Below are positions 18,536 to 28,230 of a stretch of 64,000 nucleotides of DNA, piece after piece. The stretch is from Orenia marismortui DSM 5156 (GTDB taxonomy: Bacteria; Bacillota; Halanaerobiia; Halobacteroidales; Halobacteroidaceae), in contig NZ_KB900618.1 in NCBI RefSeq assembly GCF_000379025.1, forward strand, positions 238,640 to 302,639, read 5' to 3'. Positions within the stretch are counted from its first letter, which is position 1; every line of letters begins with the position of its first letter. A program made the position numbers and the translations under genes. A model generated the notes under the pieces. That model was not told the DNA's origin, did no database searches, and was given only the letters and a program-made list of their open reading frames with translations.

Positions 18536-19478
18536 CTCTTCTTTCCTCCCTCTTATCCTCTTTTTCTCTATTCCTCTTCTCAGATAAAGGAGTAAAGAAG
18601 GGGGTTGATCCATCTGGAAAGTCTGGATTAGTACAACCAATACATGGAGTATTAGCTTCCACTGGCCAATTTTCGTTAAGCCATTGGCGATATGGACAAT
18701 CGGCTAAGGTTTTGGGACCTACACAGCCTTGGCTAAACATACACTCAATATCCCCTAGCTTTTCTGCAAAATTACCTCGATCAAAATAAGAACGTCGCTG
18801 ACAATGGCGGTGAATAGTATATCCATAAAATAAAGTTGATCTCCCTAATTCATCAAGCTCTGGCTTACCATACATCAATAAATAGGCTAAAGTACCCACA
18901 AACCATTCTGGATTTACTGGGCAACCACTTACCTTAATTATCTCTCTATCTAAAACCTCACTTACCCCAACTCCACCAGTAATATTAGGTTTAGCAGCTG
19001 ATGGACCACCAAAACTAGCACAGGTTCCAATTGTTACAACATATTTAGCTAATCCTCCTAACCACTTTACCGCTTCTAAAGCAGTAATCTTTTCTCCTTC
19101 AGTTTCAATAACTATATTATATAAGCCATTAGCATTAGTAGGAATCGCACCTTCTACTACTAATATAAACTCTCCCTTCTTATATCTAGTAACTTTTCGT
19201 AAAATATCTAAAGCATATTTACCTTGAGCTGCCATAAAGGTATTACTATATAAAAGATCAATCATCTCTTCAAAAACCTGCCCTAAATAAGGATAGCTTG
19301 TATTCATAAACGAAATATTGTTGTCACCACTGTCACTTGTTTCTAACCATAGAACTGGCAATTTACCACTATTCTTATCTTTATATCCCCTAACACCAGT
19401 TAAGATATGTTGACTCAATTTATAATCTTTACTATTTCTTAAGATATAGCAGCCTTTTACAAACTGATCTCTATCCAT
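18528..19478 (-). CDS. [NiFe] hydrogenase small subunit with altered proximal-cluster motif
   Basis: 316 residues and no Tat signal, so the enzyme is probably cytosolic. Medial and distal cluster ligands are all visible: HRHC (His and Cys), CMFSQGC, DCPYRQW, and TPCIGC. Two proximal ligands also remain, in GTCASFGG and SGCPVNPEW. The N-terminal motif that normally gives the other two (CxxC, or CTGD/CSGN in some groups) reads WLETSDSGDNNISFMN here, without any cysteine (residues about 45-60; codons AGT GAC AGT GGT GAC). It is translationally coupled to the large subunit. Confidence 0.92.
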   Translation of the reverse strand: MDRDQFVKGCYILRNSKDYKLSQHILTGVRGYKDKNSGKLPVLWLETSDSGDNNISFMNTSYPYLGQVFEEMIDLLYSNTFMAAQGKYALDILRKVTRYKKGEFILVVEGAIPTNANGLYNIVIETEGEKITALEAVKWLGGLAKYVVTIGTCASFGGPSAAKPNITGGVGVSEVLDREIIKVSGCPVNPEWFVGTLAYLLMYGKPELDELGRSTLFYGYTIHRHCQRRSYFDRGNFAEKLGDIECMFSQGCVGPKTLADCPYRQWLNENWPVEANTPCIGCTNPDFPDGSTPFFTPLSEKRNREKEDKREERRDE

Positions 19479-19541
19479 ATTATCACCCTTTTAGATATTC
19501 CTTAAGATAATAATATGTTTTTATTATCATAAATATTAAAT
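19479..19541. promoter_or_regulatory. divergent promoter gap, hydrogenase / maturation protease
   Basis: Only 63 bp separate the divergent start codons of the small subunit and the maturation protease, so both promoters must overlap here. The sequence is dominated by TTATTATCATAAATATTAAAT. No Shine-Dalgarno site precedes the protease ATG. Confidence 0.5.
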
Positions 19542-20006
19542 ATGAATAAAATAAAATATGATATTTTAATAATTGGATTAGGAAATTTAATCATGTCTGA
19601 TGATGGAGTTGGAATCCATGTAATTAAGAAACTACAACAAGAAAATTTTGGGGAGAGAATCTTAGCCTTGGAAGTAGGAACCTCACCTCTTTATTATTTA
19701 GAGGAAATAAGTAAAGCAGCGAAGGTAATTGTAATTGATGCGGTTAAAGGAGGTGAAAAACCTGGCAGCATCTATAGGCTAGCTGAAGAAGATTTTAAAT
19801 CTAGCCAAAATATTATAAGAGATTTTCATGAGTATTCATTATTAAATGTAATTAAATTAGCCAGAGAAATCACAGGACTGCCTGTTAATTTTATAGTCTA
19901 TGGGATAGAACCTAAAAATTTGAATTTAGATCAGAAGCTATCTAAAATTGTAAGCAAATCACAACCTAATTTATTAAAACTTATAAAAAAAGAGTTAGAG
20001 GTTTAA
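19542..20006 (+). CDS. [NiFe] hydrogenase maturation endopeptidase (HyaD/HycI family)
   Basis: 154 residues. It has the family N terminus ILIIGLGNLIMSDDGVGIHV (with the nickel-sensing Glu replaced by Asp in the SDDGVG motif, as is common), then VIVIDAVKGG and IYGIEPKNL. It cuts the C-terminal tail from the large subunit encoded on the opposite strand. No ribosome binding site is visible before the ATG, and AT-rich -10-like sequence lies close to it, so a leaderless or very short-leader transcript is possible. Confidence 0.9.
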   Translation: MNKIKYDILIIGLGNLIMSDDGVGIHVIKKLQQENFGERILALEVGTSPLYYLEEISKAAKVIVIDAVKGGEKPGSIYRLAEEDFKSSQNIIRDFHEYSLLNVIKLAREITGLPVNFIVYGIEPKNLNLDQKLSKIVSKSQPNLLKLIKKELEV

Positions 20007-20019
20007 ACCTCTAACTCTT
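19990..20019. terminator. terminator between protease and deoxynucleoside kinase
   Basis: Perfect 15-bp stem (aagagttagaggttt and its complement) that includes the stop codon of the protease. On the minus strand it is followed by TTTTTTTAT and so ends the kinase transcript. Confidence 0.75.
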
Positions 20020-20053
20020 AAGTGAAATTATACAATTTTACTATAATCTAAAT

Positions 20054-20686
20054 TTAAGAGAACTCTGCTAATCTTTTATCGATAATAGATAGTACTACTT
20101 GCTTGTCCTCTTCTTTTGTGACATCATATCTATCAGCATCTATAACTAATACCTCTGAGGCATCATAGTGATTAAATACCCAGTCATCATATCTAGAATG
20201 AAGATTTTTCATATATCTTTCTAATTCAGGATTATGATCAAACTGTTCAAAATCCCTTCCTCTTTTTTCAATTCTATCTTCTATGGTTTCAAAGGATGCC
20301 TGTAAATAAATGAATAAATCAGGTGCCTTCTTAGGCATACCCTCTAATTCTTCCATCATATTATCTAGCAACTCAAGATAACAATCAAATTCAGCCTCTG
20401 CCATATTTCCATCTTCATAATTAATTCTTGCAAATAAAGCATCTTCATAAATACTACGATCTAAAACATTATTTCTATCTTCTAAGGCCTCTTTAATCGA
20501 TTTGAACCTTTTATTCAGAAAATGTATTTGTAAGGCAAAGGCCCACCTCTTTTTATTTGAATAGAATTTATCTAATAAAGGATTATCATCAACACTTTCA
20601 TAAAAAACTTTACTATCTAAATGTTCTGCTATCATTTCAGCATAAGTTGTCTTGCCAACTCCTATCATTCCACCTAATACAATCAC
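20054..20686 (-). CDS. deoxynucleoside kinase (dCK/dGK family)
   Basis: About 210 residues. Salvage kinase that phosphorylates deoxynucleosides. Walker A is GGMIGVGKTTYAE at the N terminus; the DRSIYED motif (substrate-binding Glu-Arg-Ser region) is near residue 80; the LID arginines are in EKRGRDFEQ. I choose GTG 20686, seven bases after GAAGGAGG, because it gives the family's usual MIVLGGMIG start. ATG codons at 20725 and 20707 lie upstream but have weaker sites. The exact deoxynucleoside is not clear from sequence. Confidence 0.85.
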   Translation of the reverse strand: MIVLGGMIGVGKTTYAEMIAEHLDSKVFYESVDDNPLLDKFYSNKKRWAFALQIHFLNKRFKSIKEALEDRNNVLDRSIYEDALFARINYEDGNMAEAEFDCYLELLDNMMEELEGMPKKAPDLFIYLQASFETIEDRIEKRGRDFEQFDHNPELERYMKNLHSRYDDWVFNHYDASEVLVIDADRYDVTKEEDKQVVLSIIDKRLAEFS

Positions 20687-21477
20687 ATAATTTCCTCCTT
20701 CATTCATTTCATACAGCCCCTTCATTACCAAAATAACAACTGCTCAAGTTATTAGCAATAATATTAAGATATTTAATTATCCCTTTTAGCTACTACTTGT
20801 TTTTAAACCTCCTAAATATACTCATCCAAATCTAAAGTGACAGTAACAAGTGACTAGTAACAGGTGATAAGTTAACCTCTTTACTGCTTACTCATCACTT
20901 GTCACTAGTTACTGAAGTATCTTAATATCCATAAAGATAGATTCAGATTTCACCATAAGCTTAGACAACTATAACTTATCACAAATATAAATTATCACTT
21001 TTTGGCGTTAGTTTTTCAAACTTAAGATTAAGTATCTAGCAAAAATCTAACTAATTAAAGCATTAAAATTAATTAGAATATATAAACTGCTAATTAAAAG
21101 ATTATTTCGCAATGCTAAGTCATTTAATCTAAGTCGACCTTCCTCTTATCACTTTAGTAATATAAAAATCAAATTATATTAACAGAAGATAAGCTATAAA
21201 TATGTAGTCAAACTTACTTCAGTTATGCATTATTTTAACAATAAGATATTTTCTTATGTATATTTCTGCATATCTTATTAAACAACTTACTTCTTCCCTT
21301 AATTACTATATTATATTATAGCAAAAAGTTCAATAAAAATAACAAAGTAATTCTATTCTTATGATATTTAGACAGATAAAATCATCTTTAACTGCTTAAT
21401 AGTTCAATAATATCTAAGTTTTAGAACTATTTTCCTTACTATCAAAGTAATAAATTTAAATATAAGTTTGCACAAAG
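20687..21477. other. long AT-rich intergenic region
   Basis: Nearly 800 bp without a supported gene on either strand. It contains one dispersed palindrome (20824-20930) and otherwise AT-rich sequence. No RNA gene, riboswitch or attachment site is recognised. Confidence 0.5.
20824..20930. repeat. dispersed palindromic repeat, AGTAACAAGTGACTAG core (copy 1)
   Basis: Left wing cagtaacaagtgactagtaa, right wing catcacttgtcactagttactg, with a short centre (gttaacctcttta). The left flank atccaaatctaaagtga is shared with repeats at 31.57, 32.87, 53.70 and (reverse strand) 63.62 kb that have other cores. Ends in gaagtatc as in the 32.9-kb copy. Confidence 0.72.
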
Positions 21478-21511
21478 CAAAAGGAGCAATTTAGCTAAAT
21501 TGTCCCTTTTG
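21478..21511 (-). terminator. terminator-like hairpin after the SH3 gene
   Basis: 17-bp stem with one two-base mismatch and no loop bases, 15 bp beyond the stop of the SH3-domain gene on the minus strand. The following T-rich stretch is interrupted (ttttgctttgtg). Confidence 0.65.
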
Positions 21512-21525
21512 AATACTAAATTAGA

Positions 21526-22635
21526 TTAATTACCCCAAATTCTATCCCTGTATTTATTTAAGCCATCATCCCACTTAAAGCCATTATTTTTAGCCTCTTC
21601 ATAATAATCCTTTATAATTTGATATGTAGCTGTATCTTGATATCTCTTTAAATAATTCTCATAACTCAATCTTGCTTCTTCTCTTAAGATGTAATCATCC
21701 CAATAAGCAAATGCTGGTGTATTATCTGTTCCAAATAAGTACAAGCTCAAATAAGATTTATACTCTCTTTTAGCTAAATCTACCTCTTTAAGATTAGGAT
21801 ATTCATCTATCAACTTCTCCCAAGATAATAATCTTGCAGCTAATTCATCCCATGATATTAATATTGCTGCATCTTCTCCAGCATGTTCGTTAACTTCTCG
21901 AGATTGGAGCTTTAAAAACTTAGCATATCCCTTTGAAATAAAAGCTTCAAATTTAGCTAATAAATAATCTGGATTAACCTCAAGAAGAAGGCTTCCTTCA
22001 GGAATAGATATCCTATAGCCCTCATTCCTAATCAACTCTAAGTTTTCTTTTAATTTATTATCTTGGGGGGTATTAAGCACATCTCCGATAGAAGTATATT
22101 CTTCTTGCTCAAATCCAGTTTGAAATTCAGCAAATATCCCTTCTTCGATATTTTTAAAATCACTCCTATACTTATCGATCTCCTGTTTTTTAAGCTTGAT
22201 AATATATCTTAAACCCTTATCTATTAATTTTGGATTAGAGCTTATTTCAGCATAAGCTAATAGAGTGTTTATTGCTTCTTTTGAAGCTAAATTGCTTGAA
22301 TTAAAATAATGATCTAATCTTAAATTTAACTCCTCTTCTAAAGAATTATCTTCAGCAATAAACTCTCCAAAAACCCATCCTTTTTGATCATTAAAGTTGA
22401 CTTTATAGTAATAATCCGTATAATTTTTATTATTTTCTTTAGACCTTGATCTTTCTAATATTTCTACTTTAGTACCAATATCTAAAAGCAGTTTAACCTT
22501 AGAATCTGTATTACTACCTTCCCTTAGCTTAACTGCCTTCCCTATAATATATCCCTGTCGAGTATTATTATAAGCTCTGCTACTTAAAGTAAATAGAATT
22601 AATAATCCCAGTAAAATTACCAAGACCTTCTTCAT
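21526..22635 (-). CDS. exported SH3-domain protein, C-terminal part unknown
   Basis: 369 residues with an N-terminal signal peptide or anchor (about 1-22), then a bacterial SH3 domain (about 28-95: GKAVKLREGSNTDSKV..LDIGTKVEILER..WVFGEFI). SH3b domains usually bind cell-wall peptides. The remaining 270 residues are mainly helical and polar, and I do not recognise them. They contain several Trp/Tyr-rich segments such as WDELAARLLSWEKL and FAYWDDYILREEARLSYENYL. No operon partner. It is probably an envelope-associated protein. Confidence 0.8.
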   Translation of the reverse strand: MKKVLVILLGLLILFTLSSRAYNNTRQGYIIGKAVKLREGSNTDSKVKLLLDIGTKVEILERSRSKENNKNYTDYYYKVNFNDQKGWVFGEFIAEDNSLEEELNLRLDHYFNSSNLASKEAINTLLAYAEISSNPKLIDKGLRYIIKLKKQEIDKYRSDFKNIEEGIFAEFQTGFEQEEYTSIGDVLNTPQDNKLKENLELIRNEGYRISIPEGSLLLEVNPDYLLAKFEAFISKGYAKFLKLQSREVNEHAGEDAAILISWDELAARLLSWEKLIDEYPNLKEVDLAKREYKSYLSLYLFGTDNTPAFAYWDDYILREEARLSYENYLKRYQDTATYQIIKDYYEEAKNNGFKWDDGLNKYRDRIWGN

Positions 22636-22738
22636 CTATTATCCCCCTTTTAAATTGCACTTATAAATAACTATCTTATCTAGTCATATTATACTAAAGA
22701 TTACTTCTCCTTGCATAGATTTTTATAGATGCTAATAA

Positions 22739-22767
22739 AAAAGTTGAGGTTTATCACCTCAACTTTT
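22739..22767 (-). terminator. clpB terminator
   Basis: 12-bp perfect stem (aaaagttgaggt) with loop ttatc, three bases past the clpB stop. Both sides are A/T-rich, giving a U-tract on the minus-strand transcript. Confidence 0.85.
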
Positions 22768-22769
22768 CC

Positions 22770-25343
22770 TTAATTAAATATAAAATCTTCTCCATCATAA
22801 TCTACAGTCACTTTATCACCTTCAGCAATATCACCTTCTAATAATCTTAGAGCTAATTTATCTTTAATATATTTCTGAATCACACGTTGTAATGGTCTTG
22901 CACCATAAGCAGGATCATAACCTAATTCAGCTATTTCATCTTTGGCAGCTTGAGTTAAGTCTATCTCTAAATTCTGTTTAGCTAATTTATCTTCCAAATA
23001 AGTAAGATGGATATTGATAATCTTCTTAATATCTTCTTGATCTAATGAATGGAAGATTATCTGTTCATCTATCCGATTAATAAATTCTGGACGAAAATGT
23101 GACTCAACTACATCTTTTACTTTTTTCTCCACCTCTGTCCTGTCTACAAGATCTTGAATATATTGGGAACCAAGATTTGAAGTCATAATAATCACTGTAT
23201 TTCTAAAATCAACCTTTTTACCTTTGCTATCAGTTAAAATCCCATCATCTAACACCTGTAATAAAATATTAAAGACATCAGGGTGGGCTTTTTCTATTTC
23301 ATCTAACAAAATAACAGAATATGGTTTTCTGCGAATCTTTTCTGTTAACTGCCCTCCATCTTCAAATCCAACATAACCTGGAGGAGAACCAATCAGCTTA
23401 GCTACAGCATGGCGTTCCATATATTCAGACATATCTAATCTTACAATTGCTCTTTGATCATCAAATAGATATTCTGCTAAAGTCTTAGCTAACTCAGTCT
23501 TACCTACACCTGTTGGCCCCATAAATAAGAATGAACCTAATGGACGATCTTCATCCTGCAAACCAGTTCGTGAACGGCGAATAGCATTGCTAACCGCTTT
23601 AATAGCATCTTTTTGACCTACAACTCTTTTGCTTAATTCTTTTTCTAAATGAATTAACTTATCTTTCTCTCCTTCCATTACTTTAGTTACTGGAATATCG
23701 GTCCAAGAAGCAATCACTTCTGCAATATCACCTGCACTAACCTCTTCTTTCAACAGATTTCTCTCTCTCTTCAGTAACTCTGCCTTAGTGTTAGCTGCTT
23801 TTAATTCTTCCTTCAGTTGATGAAGTTTTCCATATTTTAACCTGGCTGCAGTTTCATAATCAGCATCACGTTCTGCTGACTCTGCTTTGATTTTGGTCTC
23901 TTCTATCTCCTCTTTTATATCTTGAATTCGCTGAATAATCTCTTTTTCATTATTCCATTTAGCTTTTAATGGGTTGATATCTTCTTTTAATTCTGCTATC
24001 TCCTCTTCAATATCCTCTAAACGCTCTTTTGACATATGGTCATCTTCTTTTTTTAAAGCCTCTTTTTCTATCTCTAACCTACGTAACCTACGATCCAACT
24101 CATCAATTTCAGCAGGCATAGAATCGATCTCAATTCTTAATTTAGAAGCTGCTTCATCAACTAAATCTATTGCTTTATCTGGCAGAAATCTCTCTGTTAA
24201 ATACCTATCTGATAATTTAGCTGCAGCTACTAAGGCATTGTCTTGAATCTTAATTCCATGATGTATCTCATATTTCTCTTTTAATCCCCGCAAGATAGAA
24301 ATCGTATCATCTATACTTGGTTCATCAATTAAAATAGGTTGAAATCTACGTTCTAATGCAGCATCTTTTTCAATATGTTGCTTATATTCATCTAAAGTAG
24401 TTGCACCTACACAACGTAACTCTCCTCTTGCTAAAGCAGGTTTTAACAGATTAGCTGCATCCATAGCACCTTGAGTAGCTCCTGCCCCAACCAAAGTATG
24501 CATTTCATCGATAAATAGAATTATCTCTCCTTGGGCTTTCTTAACCTCTTTAAGTACAGATTTTAAGCGTTCTTCAAATTCACCACGATATTTTGCCCCT
24601 GCTACTAAAGCTCCCATATCAAGTGAAATTACCCGTTTATCCCTTAAACTATCGGGAATATCTCTATTAATAATTCTTTGGGCTAATCCTTCTACAATTG
24701 CAGTCTTACCAACACCAGGATCACCGATCAAGACTGGATTATTTTTGCGCCGCCGTGATAAAACCTGCATAATTCTTCTGATCTTCTCATCACGACCAAT
24801 TACAGGGTCAAGCTTACCCTTTTTAGCTAATTCCGTTAAATCAATAGTATAATTCTCTAAAGCCCTATACTGCCCCTCAGCATTTTGACTACTGACTTTT
24901 CTACCACCACGAATCTCCTTAATAGCATTTTTGACATCTTTTAAATTAAGCCCCTTTTCAGTCAATAATTTAGCAGCCTTATTATTATTTTCTGCCAGAA
25001 TAGCTAATAAGAAATGTTCAGTAGAAATATACTCATCCTCCAAACTCTTAGCTTCTTTTCTAGCCTGTCTTAATACTCTAGCTAAATCCTGAGATGTATA
25101 TAATTCTCCATCATCTGAGTATACCTTTGGAAATTTATCACTTAGTTCTTCTAATTTTTTATATAAACTATCTAAATTAATCTCTAACTTCTGTAAAATA
25201 GGTCTAATAATACCTTTATCCTGTTTTAGCAGTGCCAATAATAAATGGGTAGGATAAAGTTCTTGATTATTATAATCTTCCGCTAAATGTTGAGCTTCCA
25301 TTAATGCTTCTTGTGCTTTAATCGTAAAGTTATCCATCTTCAT
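22770..25343 (-). CDS. clpB: ATP-dependent disaggregase ClpB
   Basis: About 857 residues, full family length. Order: N domain (about 5-145), AAA-1 with Walker A GDPGVGKT, the long coiled-coil middle domain (about 400-530, [17 protein letters not shown] onwards) that separates ClpB from ClpC/ClpA, then AAA-2 with GPTGVGKTE and a C-terminal domain. It rescues aggregated proteins together with DnaK. The ATG at 25343 is eight bases after GGAGG. A perfect CIRCE operator lies upstream, so HrcA control is expected. Confidence 0.96.
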   Translation of the reverse strand: MKMDNFTIKAQEALMEAQHLAEDYNNQELYPTHLLLALLKQDKGIIRPILQKLEINLDSLYKKLEELSDKFPKVYSDDGELYTSQDLARVLRQARKEAKSLEDEYISTEHFLLAILAENNNKAAKLLTEKGLNLKDVKNAIKEIRGGRKVSSQNAEGQYRALENYTIDLTELAKKGKLDPVIGRDEKIRRIMQVLSRRRKNNPVLIGDPGVGKTAIVEGLAQRIINRDIPDSLRDKRVISLDMGALVAGAKYRGEFEERLKSVLKEVKKAQGEIILFIDEMHTLVGAGATQGAMDAANLLKPALARGELRCVGATTLDEYKQHIEKDAALERRFQPILIDEPSIDDTISILRGLKEKYEIHHGIKIQDNALVAAAKLSDRYLTERFLPDKAIDLVDEAASKLRIEIDSMPAEIDELDRRLRRLEIEKEALKKEDDHMSKERLEDIEEEIAELKEDINPLKAKWNNEKEIIQRIQDIKEEIEETKIKAESAERDADYETAARLKYGKLHQLKEELKAANTKAELLKRERNLLKEEVSAGDIAEVIASWTDIPVTKVMEGEKDKLIHLEKELSKRVVGQKDAIKAVSNAIRRSRTGLQDEDRPLGSFLFMGPTGVGKTELAKTLAEYLFDDQRAIVRLDMSEYMERHAVAKLIGSPPGYVGFEDGGQLTEKIRRKPYSVILLDEIEKAHPDVFNILLQVLDDGILTDSKGKKVDFRNTVIIMTSNLGSQYIQDLVDRTEVEKKVKDVVESHFRPEFINRIDEQIIFHSLDQEDIKKIINIHLTYLEDKLAKQNLEIDLTQAAKDEIAELGYDPAYGARPLQRVIQKYIKDKLALRLLEGDIAEGDKVTVDYDGEDFIFN

Positions 25344-25467
25344 CTTTAGCACCTCCAGATAATATTTTTTACTGATTAGAAAAATATAAATTAGGATCTC
25401 TCTTATTTAATATTTTCTAATTTATTATGGCTATTTGACTAATCTTTAAATCAAAGCAAGTATATTA

Positions 25468-25494
25468 TTAGCACTCAATGGTATTGAGTGCTAA
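25468..25494. promoter_or_regulatory. CIRCE operator (HrcA site)
   Basis: Exact consensus TTAGCACTC, nine-base spacer, GAGTGCTAA. It sits four bases downstream of the -10 box of the clpB promoter, so HrcA binding would block transcription. It is better known before groESL and hrcA-dnaK; here the gene is clpB. Confidence 0.96.
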
Positions 25495-25498
25495 TAAT

Positions 25499-25527
25499 AT
25501 TATAAAAAAATATTCTTTAACTGTCAA
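25499..25527 (-). promoter_or_regulatory. sigma-A-type promoter of clpB
   Basis: On the minus strand, TTGACA (25522-25527) and TATAAT (25499-25504) are separated by 17 bases, both perfect consensus. CIRCE follows directly downstream. Confidence 0.93.
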
Positions 25528-25607
25528 TAGTATCTAAAAATTTTATATAGAACACAGGCTAAAGTTTAAGTTTTGAAATCTAAGTCAAAAAATAAGTTTT
25601 ACAATAT

Positions 25608-25635
25608 AAAAACTCGGGTTTGAACCCGAGTTTTT
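25608..25635 (-). terminator. terminator of the glycogen operon
   Basis: Perfect 13-bp stem (aaaaactcgggtt) with a two-base loop, five bases past the glycogen phosphorylase stop on the minus strand and flanked by an A/T run. Confidence 0.88.
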
Positions 25636-25639
25636 TATA

Positions 25640-28177
25640 TTAAATCCATTTAATTAAACCTAACTCATGCCTATGAGTTAAATTTTTTGAACTTGGTAGT
25701 ACCCTAAAAGTATAATTATAAATACCAGTTTCATCAAAATTAATCTTAGCAATATAATTATAAATCCCATCTTCTTCTAATTGAAATTCCATTGGAATAA
25801 TTTTAGTCTGAGATTCATTTAATTTATTAACTAGATAAACTTCAACTTCCACATCTTCTGCTAATAGCTGCCCCAAATCAACCTTAGCTGTTAATTCAAT
25901 CTCATCTTTAATGCTAAAGCTTCCTTGATTACCTTCTTGCTCAGAATAAATTTTTATTTTATCCCAATTAGACTTTAACTTATGCTTCCAATCCGCTAAC
26001 TCTATAGCCAATTGACAATTATCTTGATCCAATTCTTTTCCTCGCTTTATAGCAGGTAAATATAAATTGTTAGTATATTCTTGTACCATTCTATCTGTAC
26101 TATATTCTGGAGCATTAGTAATCATAGACTCTTTCATTCTAGCAATCCATTCTTCTGCTATTTCATTACTGTCAGTATCATAATATAAGGGTACTATCTC
26201 TTCTTCTAAGGTCTTATATAATGAAATACTATCAATCAGATCTTGTTCTTCAGAACTACTATACTCTGACTTATGACCAATAGTCCAACCATTCTTTCCA
26301 TTATAACCTTCACACCACCAGCCATCTAAGATACTGAAATTCAACCCAGCATTAGCTGCTACCTTCTGTCCACTAGTTCCACTAGCTTCTAAAGGCCTTC
26401 TTGGAGTATTTAACCAAACATCTACCCCTTGAACTAAATATCTAGCCAAATTCATATCATAATCTTCTAAAATAACTATCTTACCTTTGAACTCTTCACT
26501 TTCAGCTATATTATGAAGTTTTTTAATTAATTCTTGCCCTGGAATATCTGCTGGGTGTGCTTTTCCTGCAAAGATAAACTGAACTTCTTGCCCCTGATTA
26601 TTACATATTTTCTTAAGCCTTTTTAAATCTTTTAATATTAATGTAGCTCTCTTATATGTAGCAAATCTGCGAGCAAAACCGATAGTTAAACTATTCTTAT
26701 TTAATAAGTTACTATCTTTGCTTAAATTATTTATTTTACTATCCCTCTGTCTTCTTATTAAATCTCTTTTGCGAATATAATCTATCATCTTTGCCTTTAG
26801 GTCTTTATGGACTTTCCAAAACTCCTCATTAGGAATTTCTCTAACTTTTTTCCACATCTTCTGCTCTACAATTCTATCTCTCCAATTTTCTGGTAGATAC
26901 TTATCCAATAAATTCTTCCACTCTGGAGCAAGCCAAGTCAAAGTATGAACCCCATTAGTTATATAACTTATAGGATTCTCATCAGTTGGTACTCCAGGCC
27001 ATAATTCTTTCCACATAGCACTAGACACATCTCCATGTAATTTACTAACACCATTATGAAAAGATGATAAATTCAATGCTAAAACAGTCAAACCAAAACC
27101 TTCATCATAATCATGAATCTTACCAAGTTTCATAAATTCTTCTCTACTGATCCCTATCTCATTCCAATATTTAGAGAAGTATTTATCTTTAAGACTAAAA
27201 GAAAAGACTTCATTACCTGCAGGAACAGGAGTATGAGTAGTAAAGACAGTATTAGCAGATACTTTTTCTATTGCCTGATAGAAATTCATATCATAATCCT
27301 GGATTAGATCTCTAATTCTTTCTAATCCCAAATAAACAGAATGGCCTTCATTCATATGCCATGCCACTGGTTGATATCCCATTTTATATAAAGCTCTTGT
27401 TCCACCAATACCCAAAATAATCTCTTGAGATATTCTTGTTTCTGGCCCTCCACCATATAATCTAGAGGTTAAAGCTCTATCGACTTTATTATTAACCTCT
27501 AGATCAGCATCTAACAAATAAAGAGAAACCCTTCCAACCTTTACTTCCCAAACCTTTAAATATACATCTCTATCCTCTAATCTAACAGAAACAACTAGAT
27601 CATTATCATTATCCTTTACTGGATTGACAACTAGCTCTTTAAAATCTAAATCATTATAAATAGATTTTTGCCAACCCTCTTCATTGATCTCTTGTCTAAA
27701 ATAACCATTCCTATAAAGTAATCCTACTCCAACAAAAGGTAAACCTAGATCACTAGCTGACTTACAATGATCACCAGCTAAGACACCCAAACCTCCAGAA
27801 TAAATTGGCAATGATTCATGTAAAGCAAATTCAGCGGAGAAATAAGCGATTACTCTATTATCATCTAAAGAATCAAAATTTAAATTAAACCAAGTATCTC
27901 TTCTATTTAAATACTTTTCAAAAGATTCCATAACTTTATTATAACATCTTAAGAACTCTTTATCTTTACCCAAATTTTGTAGAGTTTTATAGCTTACTTT
28001 TGAAAGAAGCTTTATAGGATTTTTTTCAACCTCTTCCCATAAGTTCATATCAATTCTCTTAAATAATTCTTCTGCTTCTGGGTTCCAAGACCACCATAAA
28101 TTCTCTGCTAATTTCTTTAATCCTTCAATTTCCACTGGTAATTCTGGATTGACTGATATACTGCCATAAAATTGCAT
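25640..28177 (-). CDS. glgP: alpha-glucan (glycogen) phosphorylase, GT35
   Basis: 845 residues. It belongs to the alpha-glucan phosphorylase branch with an N-terminal DUF3417 region (about 10-110: LKKLAENLWWSWNPEAEELF). It releases glucose 1-phosphate from glycogen or maltodextrin. The PLP-binding lysine lies in EASGTSGQKVAANAG (around residue 600), followed by the usual DGWWCEGY. The last 120 residues look like a beta-rich carbohydrate-associated tail. It lies downstream of the GH57 enzyme gene on the same strand, so the two probably form one operon. Confidence 0.94.
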   Translation of the reverse strand: MQFYGSISVNPELPVEIEGLKKLAENLWWSWNPEAEELFKRIDMNLWEEVEKNPIKLLSKVSYKTLQNLGKDKEFLRCYNKVMESFEKYLNRRDTWFNLNFDSLDDNRVIAYFSAEFALHESLPIYSGGLGVLAGDHCKSASDLGLPFVGVGLLYRNGYFRQEINEEGWQKSIYNDLDFKELVVNPVKDNDNDLVVSVRLEDRDVYLKVWEVKVGRVSLYLLDADLEVNNKVDRALTSRLYGGGPETRISQEIILGIGGTRALYKMGYQPVAWHMNEGHSVYLGLERIRDLIQDYDMNFYQAIEKVSANTVFTTHTPVPAGNEVFSFSLKDKYFSKYWNEIGISREEFMKLGKIHDYDEGFGLTVLALNLSSFHNGVSKLHGDVSSAMWKELWPGVPTDENPISYITNGVHTLTWLAPEWKNLLDKYLPENWRDRIVEQKMWKKVREIPNEEFWKVHKDLKAKMIDYIRKRDLIRRQRDSKINNLSKDSNLLNKNSLTIGFARRFATYKRATLILKDLKRLKKICNNQGQEVQFIFAGKAHPADIPGQELIKKLHNIAESEEFKGKIVILEDYDMNLARYLVQGVDVWLNTPRRPLEASGTSGQKVAANAGLNFSILDGWWCEGYNGKNGWTIGHKSEYSSSEEQDLIDSISLYKTLEEEIVPLYYDTDSNEIAEEWIARMKESMITNAPEYSTDRMVQEYTNNLYLPAIKRGKELDQDNCQLAIELADWKHKLKSNWDKIKIYSEQEGNQGSFSIKDEIELTAKVDLGQLLAEDVEVEVYLVNKLNESQTKIIPMEFQLEEDGIYNYIAKINFDETGIYNYTFRVLPSSKNLTHRHELGLIKWI

Positions 28178-28230
28178 CAGACCACCTCTAAATCATCATA
28201 TTTAATCTATTATATAGACTAATTACTGAC

